A DNA stretch of 64,000 nt from Mesorhizobium sp. 131-2-1. GTDB lineage: Bacteria > Pseudomonadota > Alphaproteobacteria > Rhizobiales > Rhizobiaceae. The stretch lies in assembly GCF_016756535.1 (NCBI RefSeq), contig NZ_AP023247.1:2914501-2978500 (forward strand). Direction: 5' to 3'. The number at the start of each line of letters is the position of its first letter. Position 1 is the stretch's first letter. The notes below the pieces were generated by a model. That model saw nothing but the letters and a program-made list of their open reading frames with translations, did not search any database and had not been told where the DNA came from. This document shows positions 41,801 through 51,271 of the stretch, one piece after another. A program made the position numbers and the translations under genes.

Positions 41801-44250
41801 GCCCTTAGTCTTTCATTCTTCGGATCCCAGAGCGGCTCGTCCTTCTGCACCACCGCCTTGAAGCGGTCGCCGAAGATCTCGACCTCCACCGGGGTGCCCG
41901 GCTCGGCGAGGTCGGCGCGCAGCATGCCGAGTGCGATCGATTTGTCGATGCGATGACCCCAGCCGCCCGACGTCGTCTCGCCGACGATCCTGCCGTCATG
42001 CCAGAGCGTCGACATATAGGGCGCGTCGCAATCACCGGGGTCCTCGACGACCAAAGTGACAAAGCGCTTCTTCACGCCCTGCTGCTTTTCGTTGAGCAGT
42101 GCCGCCTTGCCGCAGAAGTCAGGCTTGTCCCATTTGACGAAGCGCTCCAGCCCACCCTGCAGGATCGAATAGTCGGTCGAAAGATCGCCCTTCCAGGCGC
42201 GGTAGCCTTTTTCGAGCCGGAGCGAATCCAGCGCATACATGCCGAACGGCTTCAGCCCGTGGTTTTGTCCGGCGGAGCAGACGGCATCGAAGACCGTTGC
42301 CGTATCGGCGACCTTGGTGTGGATCTCCCAGCCGAGCTCGCCGGCGAAGGAGACACGCACCAGCTTCGCCCAGCGCCCGGCGATCGTCGTTTCCTGATGC
42401 GTCAGCCAGGGAAGCGTAAGATCGGCGTGGCAGCCCTCGGCAAGGATCTTGCGCGAGTTCGGGCCGGCGAGGATCTGGGTGGAATACGCCTCGGTGCGGT
42501 CGGTCACGGTGAAGGCCGCGTCCACCGGCATGCGTGACTTCAGCCATTCGAAATCGTGCCATTGCGCCACCGCGGCGGTGATCAGCGTCATCTGCTCCTC
42601 GCCGTGGCGCACGACCGACATTTCGGTGACGATGCGGCCCTTGTCGTCGGAGAAATAGACAAGGCCGATGCGGCCGGATTTTGGCACCAGGCCGGTGACC
42701 TGCAGCGCCAGCCAGTCGGCGGCGCCCGGACCTTCGAGGTTGAAGCGCGAGAAGCCGGGCAGGTCGAGGATGCCGGCGGCATCGCGCACCGCCAGGCATT
42801 CCTCGCGCACGCGGTGCTGCCACGGCCCGTCGCGGCGGAAGGTGAGGGTGGATTCCTCCGAGGTGTCGTCGCCCGGCTTGGCGTACCAGGTGGCGCGTTC
42901 CCAGCCATTATAGGCGTCGAACCGGCCGCCAAGTGCCTTGATGCGATCATGCAGCGGAGACAGTTTGCGGTTGCGACCCTCCGGCCAGGCATGGCGCGGG
43001 AACTGGATGGCATACTCGTTGCCGTAGATCTCCATGCCCTTGGCGACGCAATAATCGGGCGCCGAGGCAAAGCTGGTGAAGCGGCGCGGATCGCAGGACC
43101 ACATGTCCCATTCGGTCTGACCTTGTGTGACCCACTCGGCCAGCACCTTGCCGGCGCCGCCGCCCTGGGCGATGCCGAAGGTGAAGACGCAGGCCTCGAA
43201 GGCGTTCGGCACGCCAGGCATCGGCCCGATCAGCGGGTTGCCGTCCGGCGCGTAGGGGATCGGCCCGTTGATCACCTTGGAGAGGCCGGCGGTGCCGAGG
43301 ATCGGCACGCGCGCGACGGCGTCGGCGAGGTAGTGCTCCAGCCGGTCGAGGTCGTCGGGGAAGAGCTGGAAGGAAAAATCCTCCGGCATCGGATCGTTGT
43401 GGGTCGCCCAATGCGCGCGGCAATTGCGCTCATAAGGGCCGAGATTCATGCCGGTCTTTTCCTGGCGCAGGTAGTAGGAGGTGTCGACGTCGCGCAGCAG
43501 CGGCAGTTTCTTGCCCTGTTCCTTGGACCAGGCGGCAAGCTCGGGGATTTCCTCGAACAATATGTACTGATGGCTCATCACCATCATCGGCACTTCGCGG
43601 CCAAACATTTTTCCAACCTCGGCGGCGCGATAGCCGGCGGCGTTCACGACGATCTCGCAGCGGATTTCGCCTTGCGGTGTCGCGACCACCCATTCGTCGT
43701 TCTCACGACGAACACCGGTGACCGGGCAGAAGCGGATGATTTTTGCCCCCATGTCGCGAGCGCCCTTGGCGAGCGCCTGGGTCAGCTGGGCCGGATCAAT
43801 GTCGCCGTCGCTCGGGTCGTAGAGCGCGCCTTTCAACTCATGCGTTTCAATGAAGGGATAGCGGCGCTTGATCTCGTCCAGCCCGACGACGTCGATGTCC
43901 ATGCCCTGGTAGCGGCCCATGCCCTTGGCGCGCTGGAACTCCTGCATGCGCTCTTTCGTGTGGGCGAGCCTGAGCGAGCCGGTGACGTGGTAGTTCATCG
44001 GATAGTCGACCGCGTCGGCGAGGCCGCGATAAAGCTCGGTCGAATAGCGCTGCATGTTCATCAGCGACCAAGACGAGGAGAAGGTCGGCACGTTGCCGGC
44101 GGCATGCCAGGTCGAGCCGGAGGTCAGCTCGTTCTTTTCCAGGAGCACGCAATCGGTCCAGCCCGCCTTGCAAAGGTGGTAGAGCGAGGAGGCGCCGACG
44201 ACACCGCCTCCGATGATCACCACGCGTGCCGTGGTCGGCAAACCGGCCAT
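41797..44250 (-). CDS. Dimethylglycine/sarcosine dehydrogenase-like FAD-GcvT protein, copy A
   Basis: An 817-residue paralogue of the copy at the end of the operon. VVIIGGGVVGASSLYHLCKA binds FAD near residue 9, GSTWHAAGNVPTFSSSWSLM carries the covalent-flavin His near residue 49, and the GcvT domain starts near residue 430 (RDAAGILDLPGFSRFNLEG; VSFAGELGWEIH). It follows the XRE-cupin regulator by 16 bp and overlaps the BHMT-like gene by four bases. Two diverged copies in one operon suggest sequential removal of two methyl groups or two related substrates. Confidence 0.85.
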   Translation of the reverse strand: MAGLPTTARVVIIGGGVVGASSLYHLCKAGWTDCVLLEKNELTSGSTWHAAGNVPTFSSSWSLMNMQRYSTELYRGLADAVDYPMNYHVTGSLRLAHTKERMQEFQRAKGMGRYQGMDIDVVGLDEIKRRYPFIETHELKGALYDPSDGDIDPAQLTQALAKGARDMGAKIIRFCPVTGVRRENDEWVVATPQGEIRCEIVVNAAGYRAAEVGKMFGREVPMMVMSHQYILFEEIPELAAWSKEQGKKLPLLRDVDTSYYLRQEKTGMNLGPYERNCRAHWATHNDPMPEDFSFQLFPDDLDRLEHYLADAVARVPILGTAGLSKVINGPIPYAPDGNPLIGPMPGVPNAFEACVFTFGIAQGGGAGKVLAEWVTQGQTEWDMWSCDPRRFTSFASAPDYCVAKGMEIYGNEYAIQFPRHAWPEGRNRKLSPLHDRIKALGGRFDAYNGWERATWYAKPGDDTSEESTLTFRRDGPWQHRVREECLAVRDAAGILDLPGFSRFNLEGPGAADWLALQVTGLVPKSGRIGLVYFSDDKGRIVTEMSVVRHGEEQMTLITAAVAQWHDFEWLKSRMPVDAAFTVTDRTEAYSTQILAGPNSRKILAEGCHADLTLPWLTHQETTIAGRWAKLVRVSFAGELGWEIHTKVADTATVFDAVCSAGQNHGLKPFGMYALDSLRLEKGYRAWKGDLSTDYSILQGGLERFVKWDKPDFCGKAALLNEKQQGVKKRFVTLVVEDPGDCDAPYMSTLWHDGRIVGETTSGGWGHRIDKSIALGMLRADLAEPGTPVEVEIFGDRFKAVVQKDEPLWDPKNERLRA

Positions 44251-44266
44251 GCTTCTTCCCTTTCAA

Positions 44267-44854
44267 TCAGTAGACAGGCGGCGACACCACCCAGATGACC
44301 ACCGCCGGCTCGGTACCCGGATTGCGCCAGCGGAACGGCTTGCCCTCGAAGCGGAACGAGTCGCCTTCGCCGAGCCGGTGCCAGGCGCCGGCAATCTCGA
44401 TCTCGAAAACTCCCGACACGACATAGCCGGCTTCTTCGGTCGGACGGCGCGCCTCGGCCTTCAGTTCGGCGCCCGGCGCGAAGACCGAGCGAAGCATCTC
44501 GAAGCTACCGCCGAGATCGGGCGACAGAAGCTCCTCCACAAGTCCGGATTCGCTTGTGCCAAGCGAGCGGCGGCTGCCGGCGCGCACGACCACGCCGCGC
44601 TCCTTCTCGACGGGCACGTCATGGCTGAAGAACAGGCTGATCGGCACGCCGAACAGGTCGGCGAAAGCCCTGAGGTCGCCGAGCGAAGGGACCGACAGGC
44701 CGCGCTCGACCTGGCTGACCCAGCCGACGGAGCGGCCGAGTTTCATGCCGATCTCGGCCAGCGTCAGCCCGCGCGCCTTGCGCAGCGCACGGATGTCGCC
44801 GGCCAGCAACCGCTCGCCATTGTCCTGTTCCGGCCTGGGAGCGGTTGAGACCAT
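44267..44854 (-). CDS. XRE-family regulator with C-terminal cupin
   Basis: A 195-residue regulator. The helix-turn-helix (IRALRKARGLTLAEIGMKLG then VGWVSQVERGLSVPSLGDL) is at residues 20-65; a cupin domain from about 115 (PTEEAGYVVSGVFEIEIAGA, GDSFRFEGKPFRWRNPG) probably senses a small ligand. The ATG at 44854 follows GGAAGG; the longer frame to 45079 crosses the promoter palindromes. PuuR-like cupin regulators often control amine catabolism. It is the first gene of the dehydrogenase operon and sits next to two matching palindromes, so autoregulation and control of the divergent nitroreductase are likely. Confidence 0.88.
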   Translation of the reverse strand: MVSTAPRPEQDNGERLLAGDIRALRKARGLTLAEIGMKLGRSVGWVSQVERGLSVPSLGDLRAFADLFGVPISLFFSHDVPVEKERGVVVRAGSRRSLGTSESGLVEELLSPDLGGSFEMLRSVFAPGAELKAEARRPTEEAGYVVSGVFEIEIAGAWHRLGEGDSFRFEGKPFRWRNPGTEPAVVIWVVSPPVY

Positions 44855-44864
44855 CGGCCTTCCG

Positions 44865-44928
44865 ATGAAAAATTGCAGATAAATTTCATGAGAGGGCAAC
44901 TGCATGAAAAAATCAAGGGGATTTTCAT
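44865..44928. promoter_or_regulatory. Twin 25-bp palindromes ATGAAA-N13-TTTCAT
   Basis: Two elements of identical architecture occupy 44865-44889 and 44904-44928: ATGAAA, 13 bp, TTTCAT. Their starts are 39 bp apart. The second has longer near-perfect arms (GATTTTCAT against ATGAAAAAATC). They lie 11-75 bp upstream of the XRE-cupin start in AT-rich DNA. The duplicate spacing argues for two binding sites of one dimeric regulator, most simply the adjacent XRE-cupin protein. Confidence 0.65.
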
Positions 44929-45090
44929 AGCCCCACAAGATTTGCTTGCGCGTTTTTTGCGGTTCATGCAAAGGCTCGGCGACGAACGGCGAATGGGGAC
45001 GTCCGGTCGGGGACCAGGTTTCAAGGAGTCTGTGCGTGGTCCTTCGCGGGAGCCGGTTTCGGTTCCCGGTCACGCGCAAAGGGACGACCC

Positions 45091-45795
45091 ATGCTGGAAA
45101 ACAACAGCCGGATTGCCAAGGATGCGGCGATCGTCGACGAGGCGATCACGTCGCGCCGCTCGGTGCGCGCCTTCCTGCCGGACATGGTCGACGACGAGAC
45201 GGTCCGCGACATCCTTTCCGTTGCCTCGCGCGCGCCTTCGGGCACCAATATGCAGCCGTGGCGGGTCTATGTGACCAAGGGCGAGGTCAAGCAGCGCATC
45301 TCCGACGCCATCCTCAGTTCCGGCATCCGCGCCGAAAAGGCCGAATGGGACGAGTACCGCTACTATCCAGACCAGTTCTTCGAGCCCTATCTCACCCGTC
45401 GCCGGGCGAATGGCTTCGGTCTCTATGGCGCCCTCGGCATCGGCCGGCGCGAGGTCGACAGGATGCGGGCGCAGCACGACCGCAACTTCGTCTTCTTCGA
45501 TGCGCCCGTCGGTATGATCTTCACCGTCGACCGCCGGCTGAACAAGGGATCGTGGATCGACTACGGTATGTTCCTGCAAAACATCATGGTGGCGGCGCGG
45601 GGCAGGGGCCTGCATACCTGTCCGCAGGCGGCCTTCGCGCCCTACCATCGGCAGATCCGCCCGGTGCTCAACATCCCAGACGAGGAGATCGTCGTCTGCG
45701 GCATGGCGCTGGGCTACGAGGACAAGTCCAAGCCCGAGAACGAGTTCCGCACCGACCGCGCGCCGCTGGAAGACTGGGTTACGTTCAGCGAGTAA
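45091..45795 (+). CDS. Nitroreductase-family FMN protein
   Basis: A 234-residue nitroreductase-fold enzyme. FMN-contact motifs are ITSRRSVRAFLPDMV near residue 20, ASRAPSGTNMQPWRVYVT near 46, and EIVVCGMALGYEDKSKPEN near 200. It uses NAD(P)H to reduce nitro, quinone or enone groups. It is divergent from the XRE-cupin operon, with the twin palindromes about 160 bp upstream, and ends 24 bp before a convergent MFS gene. Its native substrate and connection to N-methyl amine catabolism are unknown. Confidence 0.85.
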   Translation: MLENNSRIAKDAAIVDEAITSRRSVRAFLPDMVDDETVRDILSVASRAPSGTNMQPWRVYVTKGEVKQRISDAILSSGIRAEKAEWDEYRYYPDQFFEPYLTRRRANGFGLYGALGIGRREVDRMRAQHDRNFVFFDAPVGMIFTVDRRLNKGSWIDYGMFLQNIMVAARGRGLHTCPQAAFAPYHRQIRPVLNIPDEEIVVCGMALGYEDKSKPENEFRTDRAPLEDWVTFSE

Positions 45796-45819
45796 GGGTC
45801 GCCTGCTCGAGCCCCCGGC

Positions 45820-47262
45820 CTACTCGGTGTTCATATGCGCGCCGTGGCCGCTGACATGGGCGCCGTCCTGCGGTGTCAGCCGCAGATACGCAAACAGTGC
45901 GCAGAGCGTGATCAGGCCCTCGATCAAGAACAGGATGCGGAAGTCGTTGACGCTGGCCTGGCTGCCGCCGGCGAGCAGCGACAACAACGCCGCTGCCAGG
46001 CCGACGCTGATCGCCACCGCAAGCTGCCAGAGGATGTAATAGAGCGCGCTGAAGCGGGCGAACTGCTCCGGCGCGATATCCGAATAGGAAAGGTTCCCGG
46101 TTGAAGCCCATTGCACCGAGCGGAAGACGCCGAAGGTGAAAATGTAGGCGAGCACGATCCATGCTGGCAGGCTTGCCTGCATCAGGGCGAAGCCCGCGAC
46201 AAGGCAGGCGACGATGGGCGTGTTGGTGACCAGCACGCGCCTGAAGCCGAAACGGTTCAGGATGCGGGGCATGAAGAAGCGCATCAGAAGCGAGCCGATC
46301 GCGGCGATGAAGGTCAGCGATCCGGCCTGCACCGCGCTCATGCCGAAGCCGAGCTGGAACATCAGCGGCAACAGGAAGACGACCGAACTCAGGCCGATCG
46401 TGTCGAGGCCGCCGCCGGTGAGGAAACTGATGCGGAAGGTGCGGATGCGCAAGAGGTTGAGGTCAAGCAGCGGGTTGCGGGTGCGCAGGCAATAGAGGGC
46501 CGCGACTGTGAGGATGGCGATCGCCAGTCCGAGCTCGGCGGCGATGATGCCGGCGGCGGCATCCTTCGCGGCGAGCGAATCCATGCCGAAGACAAGCAGC
46601 GCCATGCCACTGCCAACCAGCAGGAAGCCCGGAAAGTCGAACGGCGTGCGGACCGGCTTGGTCGTCGAGGGAAACAGCGAGGCAGCCAGCAGCGCCGCGG
46701 TCAGCGCGATCGGGATGTTGATGTAGAAGATCCAGCGCCACGACACGTAAGTGGTGAGCGCGCCGCCCACCAGCGGCCCGACCAATGGTCCCGACTGGCC
46801 GGCGAGCGAGATGTACATGTTGATCTTGAGCGTGCGGTCACGCGGGAAGCTCGACAGGATCACCACCTGGCCGAGCGTGCCCGTCAGCGCGCCGCCGAAA
46901 CCCTGCAGGGCCCGCGAGGCGACGAGCATCCAGATGTTTTCCGACAGGCCGCAGAGCGCCGATGCGCTGGCGAAGACGAGCAGGGCAAAGCAATAGACGT
47001 TGCGCAGGCCGAAGCGGTCCGCCGCCCAGCCGCCGAGCGGCATCGAGATGATCAGGCTGGCGACATAGACGGTGATCAGAAGGCCGAGCTGGCTTGGCGG
47101 GCGGGCGAGGCTTTCGCCGATGCCGGGCAGCGCGGTCACCACGACATTCTGGTCGAGGCTAGTCATGAAGACGCCGCAGGCGACCGTCGCCGGCAACAGC
47201 ATCGACGCCTCGCCCGCCGATGCAAAGCGGGTCGTGGCCGTCGCCGAAGTCTCTGCAGTCAT
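45820..47262 (-). CDS. DHA2/EmrB-type MFS exporter
   Basis: A 480-residue protein with about fourteen hydrophobic helices. Motifs include TSLDQNVVVTALPGIGESL (motif D1 of drug:H+ antiporters), PLGGWAADRFGLRNVY and a motif-C-like GQSGPLVGPLVGGALTTYVSWRWIFYINI. The ATG at 47262 lacks a ribosome site; the internal ATG at 47202 has GGCGAGG close upstream and may be the true start (460 residues). It is 130 bp downstream of soxG on the same strand. Expected role: proton-driven export of toxic or amphipathic compounds; no link to sarcosine is shown. Confidence 0.82.
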   Translation of the reverse strand: MTAETSATATTRFASAGEASMLLPATVACGVFMTSLDQNVVVTALPGIGESLARPPSQLGLLITVYVASLIISMPLGGWAADRFGLRNVYCFALLVFASASALCGLSENIWMLVASRALQGFGGALTGTLGQVVILSSFPRDRTLKINMYISLAGQSGPLVGPLVGGALTTYVSWRWIFYINIPIALTAALLAASLFPSTTKPVRTPFDFPGFLLVGSGMALLVFGMDSLAAKDAAAGIIAAELGLAIAILTVAALYCLRTRNPLLDLNLLRIRTFRISFLTGGGLDTIGLSSVVFLLPLMFQLGFGMSAVQAGSLTFIAAIGSLLMRFFMPRILNRFGFRRVLVTNTPIVACLVAGFALMQASLPAWIVLAYIFTFGVFRSVQWASTGNLSYSDIAPEQFARFSALYYILWQLAVAISVGLAAALLSLLAGGSQASVNDFRILFLIEGLITLCALFAYLRLTPQDGAHVSGHGAHMNTE

Positions 47263-47392
47263 GGGAGGATATGGTCGAACTGGTTGCCTGGACGGGCACC
47301 TGCTGCGGCAAAGGCCCGTGATTGCCTATCTATCGGCCCGGCTGGCCCAGGCCTCAAGCAGCAGTTGTGGCCGTCCGTAGTGCCAGCCAGCG

Positions 47393-47980
47393 CTACTGCA
47401 CCTCGTAGCCGACTTCCTCGCTGGCGTGGCACAGCGCCTTCCAGAAGGAGCGGGCGAAGGAGCGGAAGACATAGATGTCGAACTGATCGGCGCCGGTGCG
47501 CTGGATCTGCGCGAACACGTCGTGATGGGTGGTCGAGCGGCCGGCGCCGACCGGGAAGGCCGGCAGGGCGAAATCGATGGCGAAGAACTTCGCCAGCACC
47601 CATTCGGCCTTGGGGCCGGCGATGCGGATGGCGGTGCGGCCATGCGACAGGTCGGTGACGGTGCCTATGTCCGGCGTGATGACGCCGCTGAACGCGGCCG
47701 CAAGGCCCTCGGCGTCGTCGACAACGGTGAACTTGCCGGGCGCGAAGCCGAATGCCGATCTGGCGCCGCTGGTGACGCCGCCGCCGGCGCCGTCGGGCAG
47801 GGCAAGGCCAGCAACCTTGTATATGCCCGACATAAGCCGCTTCTCCTCGCCCGGCCATGCTGCGAGCTGCAGGATCGAGCCCGGCCGCGTCTCGGACAGG
47901 ATGACATCGACGCCATGTTCGAAATTGCCGTGCGAGCCCGCGTGGTACTCCGGCTCGAGCGGAGATTGACGTTCAACCAT
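47393..47980 (-). CDS. soxG: Sarcosine oxidase gamma subunit
   Basis: A 195-residue SoxG-type subunit from the ATG at 47980, overlapping the soxA 3' end by 8 bp. It shows a truncated GcvT-like fold with VTDLSHGRTAIRIAGPKAEW and FDIYVFRSFARSFWKALCHA. The gamma chain stabilises the heterotetramer that oxidises sarcosine to glycine. Upstream in-frame starts to 48079 lie within soxA. It ends the soxBDAG transcript; an MFS gene follows after 130 bp that contains no clear terminator. Confidence 0.9.
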   Translation of the reverse strand: MVERQSPLEPEYHAGSHGNFEHGVDVILSETRPGSILQLAAWPGEEKRLMSGIYKVAGLALPDGAGGGVTSGARSAFGFAPGKFTVVDDAEGLAAAFSGVITPDIGTVTDLSHGRTAIRIAGPKAEWVLAKFFAIDFALPAFPVGAGRSTTHHDVFAQIQRTGADQFDIYVFRSFARSFWKALCHASEEVGYEVQ

Positions 47981-50966
47981 GCATGCGGCTCCCGTCCGGG
48001 TCGTAGAAGTGGTTGGAGACGATCTCGATCGGCCCGAAGCGGTTGCGCAGCGGGTCGGAGACGAATGCGCGCGTGCCACGCCTGGCCTTGCCGGCCTTGA
48101 CCAGCGCCAGCGCGATATGCTTGCCGAGCGCCGGCGAATAGCAGCAGGCGGTGATGTGGCCGATCGAATCGTGCGGACTGGCTTCGTCCAGTTCCTCGAC
48201 GATGTGCGCGCCGCCGTTGAACGGGCGATTGTCGAGCGAGACCAGGCCGACCAGTTGCAGCCGGTCCGACGCGATCAGGCCCTCGCGATCCATCATGGCC
48301 GAGCCGATGAAGGGCTTCTTCTTCGACAGCATCCAGTCGAGGTGCAGGTCGCGCGCCGTGGTGCGGCCGTCGATCTCGGCGCCGGTGACATGGCCCTTCT
48401 CGATGCGCATCGTGCCCAGAGCCTCGAGCCCGTAGGTGACCAGGCCGAACGGCCTGCCGGCCGCGATCAGCGCCTCCCAGACGTGGGTGCCGTAGCCGGC
48501 GCCGGAATAGACCTCGAAGGCCATTTCACCGGAGAAGGAGAGACGGCAGATCATCACCGGGACGCCCGCGATCTGCCCATGGACGATGCCCATGAAGGGC
48601 AGGGTGGCGTTGTCGACGGCGGTTCCGGTGACGCAGGCCGCAAGGATGGCTCTCGCCTTCGGCCCGCCGATGGCGGCGCCCGCCCATTCGTCGGTGACCG
48701 AGGTGACGGTGACCTTCAGCTCCGGCCAGATGACGTCGAGGAAATATTCCAGATGCTGCATCACCTTGCCGGCGTTGGCGGTGGTGGTGGTCATCAGGAA
48801 ATCCTGCTCGCCGAGCCGCCAGGTGGTGCCGTCGTCGAAAGCAAGGCCATCCTCGCGCAGCATCAGGCCGTAGCGGGCCTTGCCGACGGCGAGCGTCGAA
48901 AACATGTTGGTGTAGACGCGGTCGAGGAATTCCGCCGCGTCCGGTCCCTGCACGGCGATCTTGCCCAGCGTCGAGACGTCGACGATGCCGGCGCTCTCGC
49001 GCGTGGCCTTGGCTTCGCGGACATAGGCCTGCTCGACCGTCTCGCCGGCAAGGCCGTAGATCATCGGCCGGTACCAGAGGCCCGCCGCATACATCCTCGC
49101 GCCATTGGCGATGTGCCAGTCATGCATCGGCGTCAGTCGCTCCGGCTTGAGGTCGCCGAACCGCTCGGCCGCCAGCGAGCCGATCGACACCGCCGTGTAG
49201 GGCGGGCGGAAGCGCGTCGTGCCAACGTCGGGGATCGGCTTGCCGAGCGCCTCGGCCATAATGGCGAGGCCCGGCACGTTCGAACTCTTGCCCTGGTCGG
49301 TGGCCATGCCAAGCGTGGTGTAGCGCTTGAGATGCTCGACCGAGACGAAGCCCTCGCGATGCGCCAGCCGCACGTCTTCGGCCGTCACGTCGTGCTGGAA
49401 ATCGACGAAGCTCTTGCCTTTCGCCTTGATCTCGAACACCGGCGCCGGGTCTGGCTCGCCGGGCGCGGCTTCGACGTCCGGCAAGGCCGCCGGCGCATCT
49501 GTGCCGCCGGCTGCGGCGACGCCGGCGGTGCGGCCTTCGGCGATGGCCTCCGCGGTCGAGAAACTGCCAGTGAAGGCGCCGGCGCCGATCCAGCGTTGCG
49601 TCGGCTTCGGCGGCAGGAAGGCCTGCCTGGCCGGGTCCCACTCAGCCTTCGCGCCGGCCTGGCTGGCGAGGTGGATCGTCGGCGACCAGCCGCCCGACAT
49701 CAGCAGGCAGTCGGCGTGGATGCTGCGCGCGTCGCCGGCGAGCGCGCCGCTCAGCATGTCGAAGCGCTGCACCTTGAGGCCGGACAGCGCCTTGCCACCC
49801 TCGGTGGCGACCACGGCATGGCCGGACAGGATCTCCGCCTCGGCCTCGGTGGCCAGTCGGCGCATTTCGTCCGACAGGTCGGGGCGGACGTCGACGATGG
49901 CGACGATCGCGGCCCCTGCCTTCCTCAGTGCCAGGGCCGAACGGTAGGCGCTGTCATTGTTGGTGAACAGGGCAATCCTCTCGCCGGGCAGCACGCCATA
50001 TTCGTTGGCGTAGCGCTCCGCGGCATGCGCCAGCATGACGCCCGGCCGGTCATTGCCGGGGAAAACCAGTGGCCGTTCGAAGGAGCCGGTGGCAAGCACC
50101 ACCGTTTTGGCGCGGATCGCCCAGTATCGATGGCGCGGCTCGCCCTTGGCCGGGCTCTCCTTGTGGTCGCTGACCCGCTCGAGCGCGGCAAGCGTGTTGC
50201 CGTCATAATAGCCCCAGACCGTGGTGCGCGGCAAAAGCCGCACATTGTCGTTGCCTTCGAGCTGGCCGGCGACGCGCGCCGCCCAGTCGGCCGCCGGCAT
50301 GCCGTCGATCGTCTCGCCGGACCAGTTGGCCGAGCCGCCGAAACGTGGATCCAACTCGGCAAGGATGACGCGCGCGCCCTGGTCGGCGGCCGCCTTCGCG
50401 GCCGTCAGCCCGGCCGGGCCGGAGCCGACCACCAGCACGTCGCAGAAGGCGTTCATGCGCTCGTAGCGCGACGTATCGGCGGCGGTGCCAGCCCTGCCCA
50501 GACCGGCGGCGCGGCGGATGAAATGCTCGCAGAACATCCAGAAGCGGGTGCCCTTCAGCGGGCCGATCGCCGGCCCCATGAAGGTCTTGTAGTAGAAGCC
50601 GGCCGACAGGAGTTTGCCGCCGAGCTGATTGACCGCGCTGACGTCCCAGGCGAGCGAGGGGAAACGGTTCTGGCTAACGGCGGTGAGCCCGTCATAGATC
50701 TCGACCATCGTGGCCGCGATGTTCGGTTCGCGGACCTCGCCGCGCAGCACCGTCACCAGCGCGTTCGGTTCCTCGACGCCGGCGGTGAGCACGCCGCGCG
50801 GGCGATGGTACTTGAACGAGCGGCCGAACAGCGTCACGCCGTTGGCGAGCAGCGCCGAGGCCAGCGTATCGCCGGCATGGCCGGTATAGGACACACCGTC
50901 GAAGGTGAAGCGGATGGTGCGCAGCCGGTCGGTCCGGCCGCCGGTCTCGGCGCGACGCGGGCTCAC
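47973..50966 (-). CDS. soxA: Sarcosine oxidase alpha subunit
   Basis: A 997-residue subunit with a GTG start that overlaps the soxD stop by four bases. Domain order: a ferredoxin-like N-terminal domain (IRFTFDGVSYTGHAGDTLAS), a nucleotide-binding FAD/NAD domain with DVLVVGSGPAGLTAAKAAAD near residue 173, and a C-terminal GcvT-like folate domain (from about residue 620; RESAGIVDVSTLGKIAVQG, SGEMAFEVYSGAGYGTHVW). The enzyme oxidises sarcosine, passing the methyl group to tetrahydrofolate to form 5,10-methylene-THF and leaving glycine. Length matches characterised SoxA (about 970-1000). High confidence. Confidence 0.96.
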   Translation of the reverse strand: MSPRRAETGGRTDRLRTIRFTFDGVSYTGHAGDTLASALLANGVTLFGRSFKYHRPRGVLTAGVEEPNALVTVLRGEVREPNIAATMVEIYDGLTAVSQNRFPSLAWDVSAVNQLGGKLLSAGFYYKTFMGPAIGPLKGTRFWMFCEHFIRRAAGLGRAGTAADTSRYERMNAFCDVLVVGSGPAGLTAAKAAADQGARVILAELDPRFGGSANWSGETIDGMPAADWAARVAGQLEGNDNVRLLPRTTVWGYYDGNTLAALERVSDHKESPAKGEPRHRYWAIRAKTVVLATGSFERPLVFPGNDRPGVMLAHAAERYANEYGVLPGERIALFTNNDSAYRSALALRKAGAAIVAIVDVRPDLSDEMRRLATEAEAEILSGHAVVATEGGKALSGLKVQRFDMLSGALAGDARSIHADCLLMSGGWSPTIHLASQAGAKAEWDPARQAFLPPKPTQRWIGAGAFTGSFSTAEAIAEGRTAGVAAAGGTDAPAALPDVEAAPGEPDPAPVFEIKAKGKSFVDFQHDVTAEDVRLAHREGFVSVEHLKRYTTLGMATDQGKSSNVPGLAIMAEALGKPIPDVGTTRFRPPYTAVSIGSLAAERFGDLKPERLTPMHDWHIANGARMYAAGLWYRPMIYGLAGETVEQAYVREAKATRESAGIVDVSTLGKIAVQGPDAAEFLDRVYTNMFSTLAVGKARYGLMLREDGLAFDDGTTWRLGEQDFLMTTTTANAGKVMQHLEYFLDVIWPELKVTVTSVTDEWAGAAIGGPKARAILAACVTGTAVDNATLPFMGIVHGQIAGVPVMICRLSFSGEMAFEVYSGAGYGTHVWEALIAAGRPFGLVTYGLEALGTMRIEKGHVTGAEIDGRTTARDLHLDWMLSKKKPFIGSAMMDREGLIASDRLQLVGLVSLDNRPFNGGAHIVEELDEASPHDSIGHITACCYSPALGKHIALALVKAGKARRGTRAFVSDPLRNRFGPIEIVSNHFYDPDGSRMHG

Positions 50967-51259
50967 GACTTGGCCTCCGTCCTGTGCCGGGTGGCGGATT
51001 TGTGGCCGCCATGCGCGAAGGCCGTGCTGGAAATTTCATGCGTCAGCGTGTTGCGCACGACCCTGACATGGGCGCGGCAGCCGCCGGAATGTTGCCAGAT
51101 CTCATTATGGTCGCCGGCCGGGTTCAGCCGGTCGTAGACATAGGCGTTCCAGGCGTCGAGGTCCTGCGAGTTGGGTTGCGGGCGCTGGCGGTTGCCGTCG
51201 CCCTGGTAGGTGAACTCGATGACGTCGCGCGGGCCGCAATAGGGACATGTGATAAGCAT
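50963..51259 (-). CDS. soxD: Sarcosine oxidase delta subunit
   Basis: A 98-residue zinc-binding subunit. LITCPYCGPRDVIEFTYQGD supplies two Cys ligands (C5, C8), and WQHSGGCRAHVRVVRNT supplies the His/Cys pair near residue 56-61. FTYQGDGNRQRP is well conserved in SoxD. It lies 12 bp after soxB and overlaps soxA by four bases (GTGA), consistent with stoichiometric assembly. No anomalies. Confidence 0.95.
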   Translation of the reverse strand: MLITCPYCGPRDVIEFTYQGDGNRQRPQPNSQDLDAWNAYVYDRLNPAGDHNEIWQHSGGCRAHVRVVRNTLTHEISSTAFAHGGHKSATRHRTEAKS

Positions 51260-51271
51260 CTTGTTTCAACC

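Noticed and set aside
47979-51137. Plus-strand open frame of about 1052 codons
   Set aside because: It lies opposite soxA and soxD; the encoded sequence is Asp/Arg/His-rich without any fold, and soxA on the minus strand is unmistakable.
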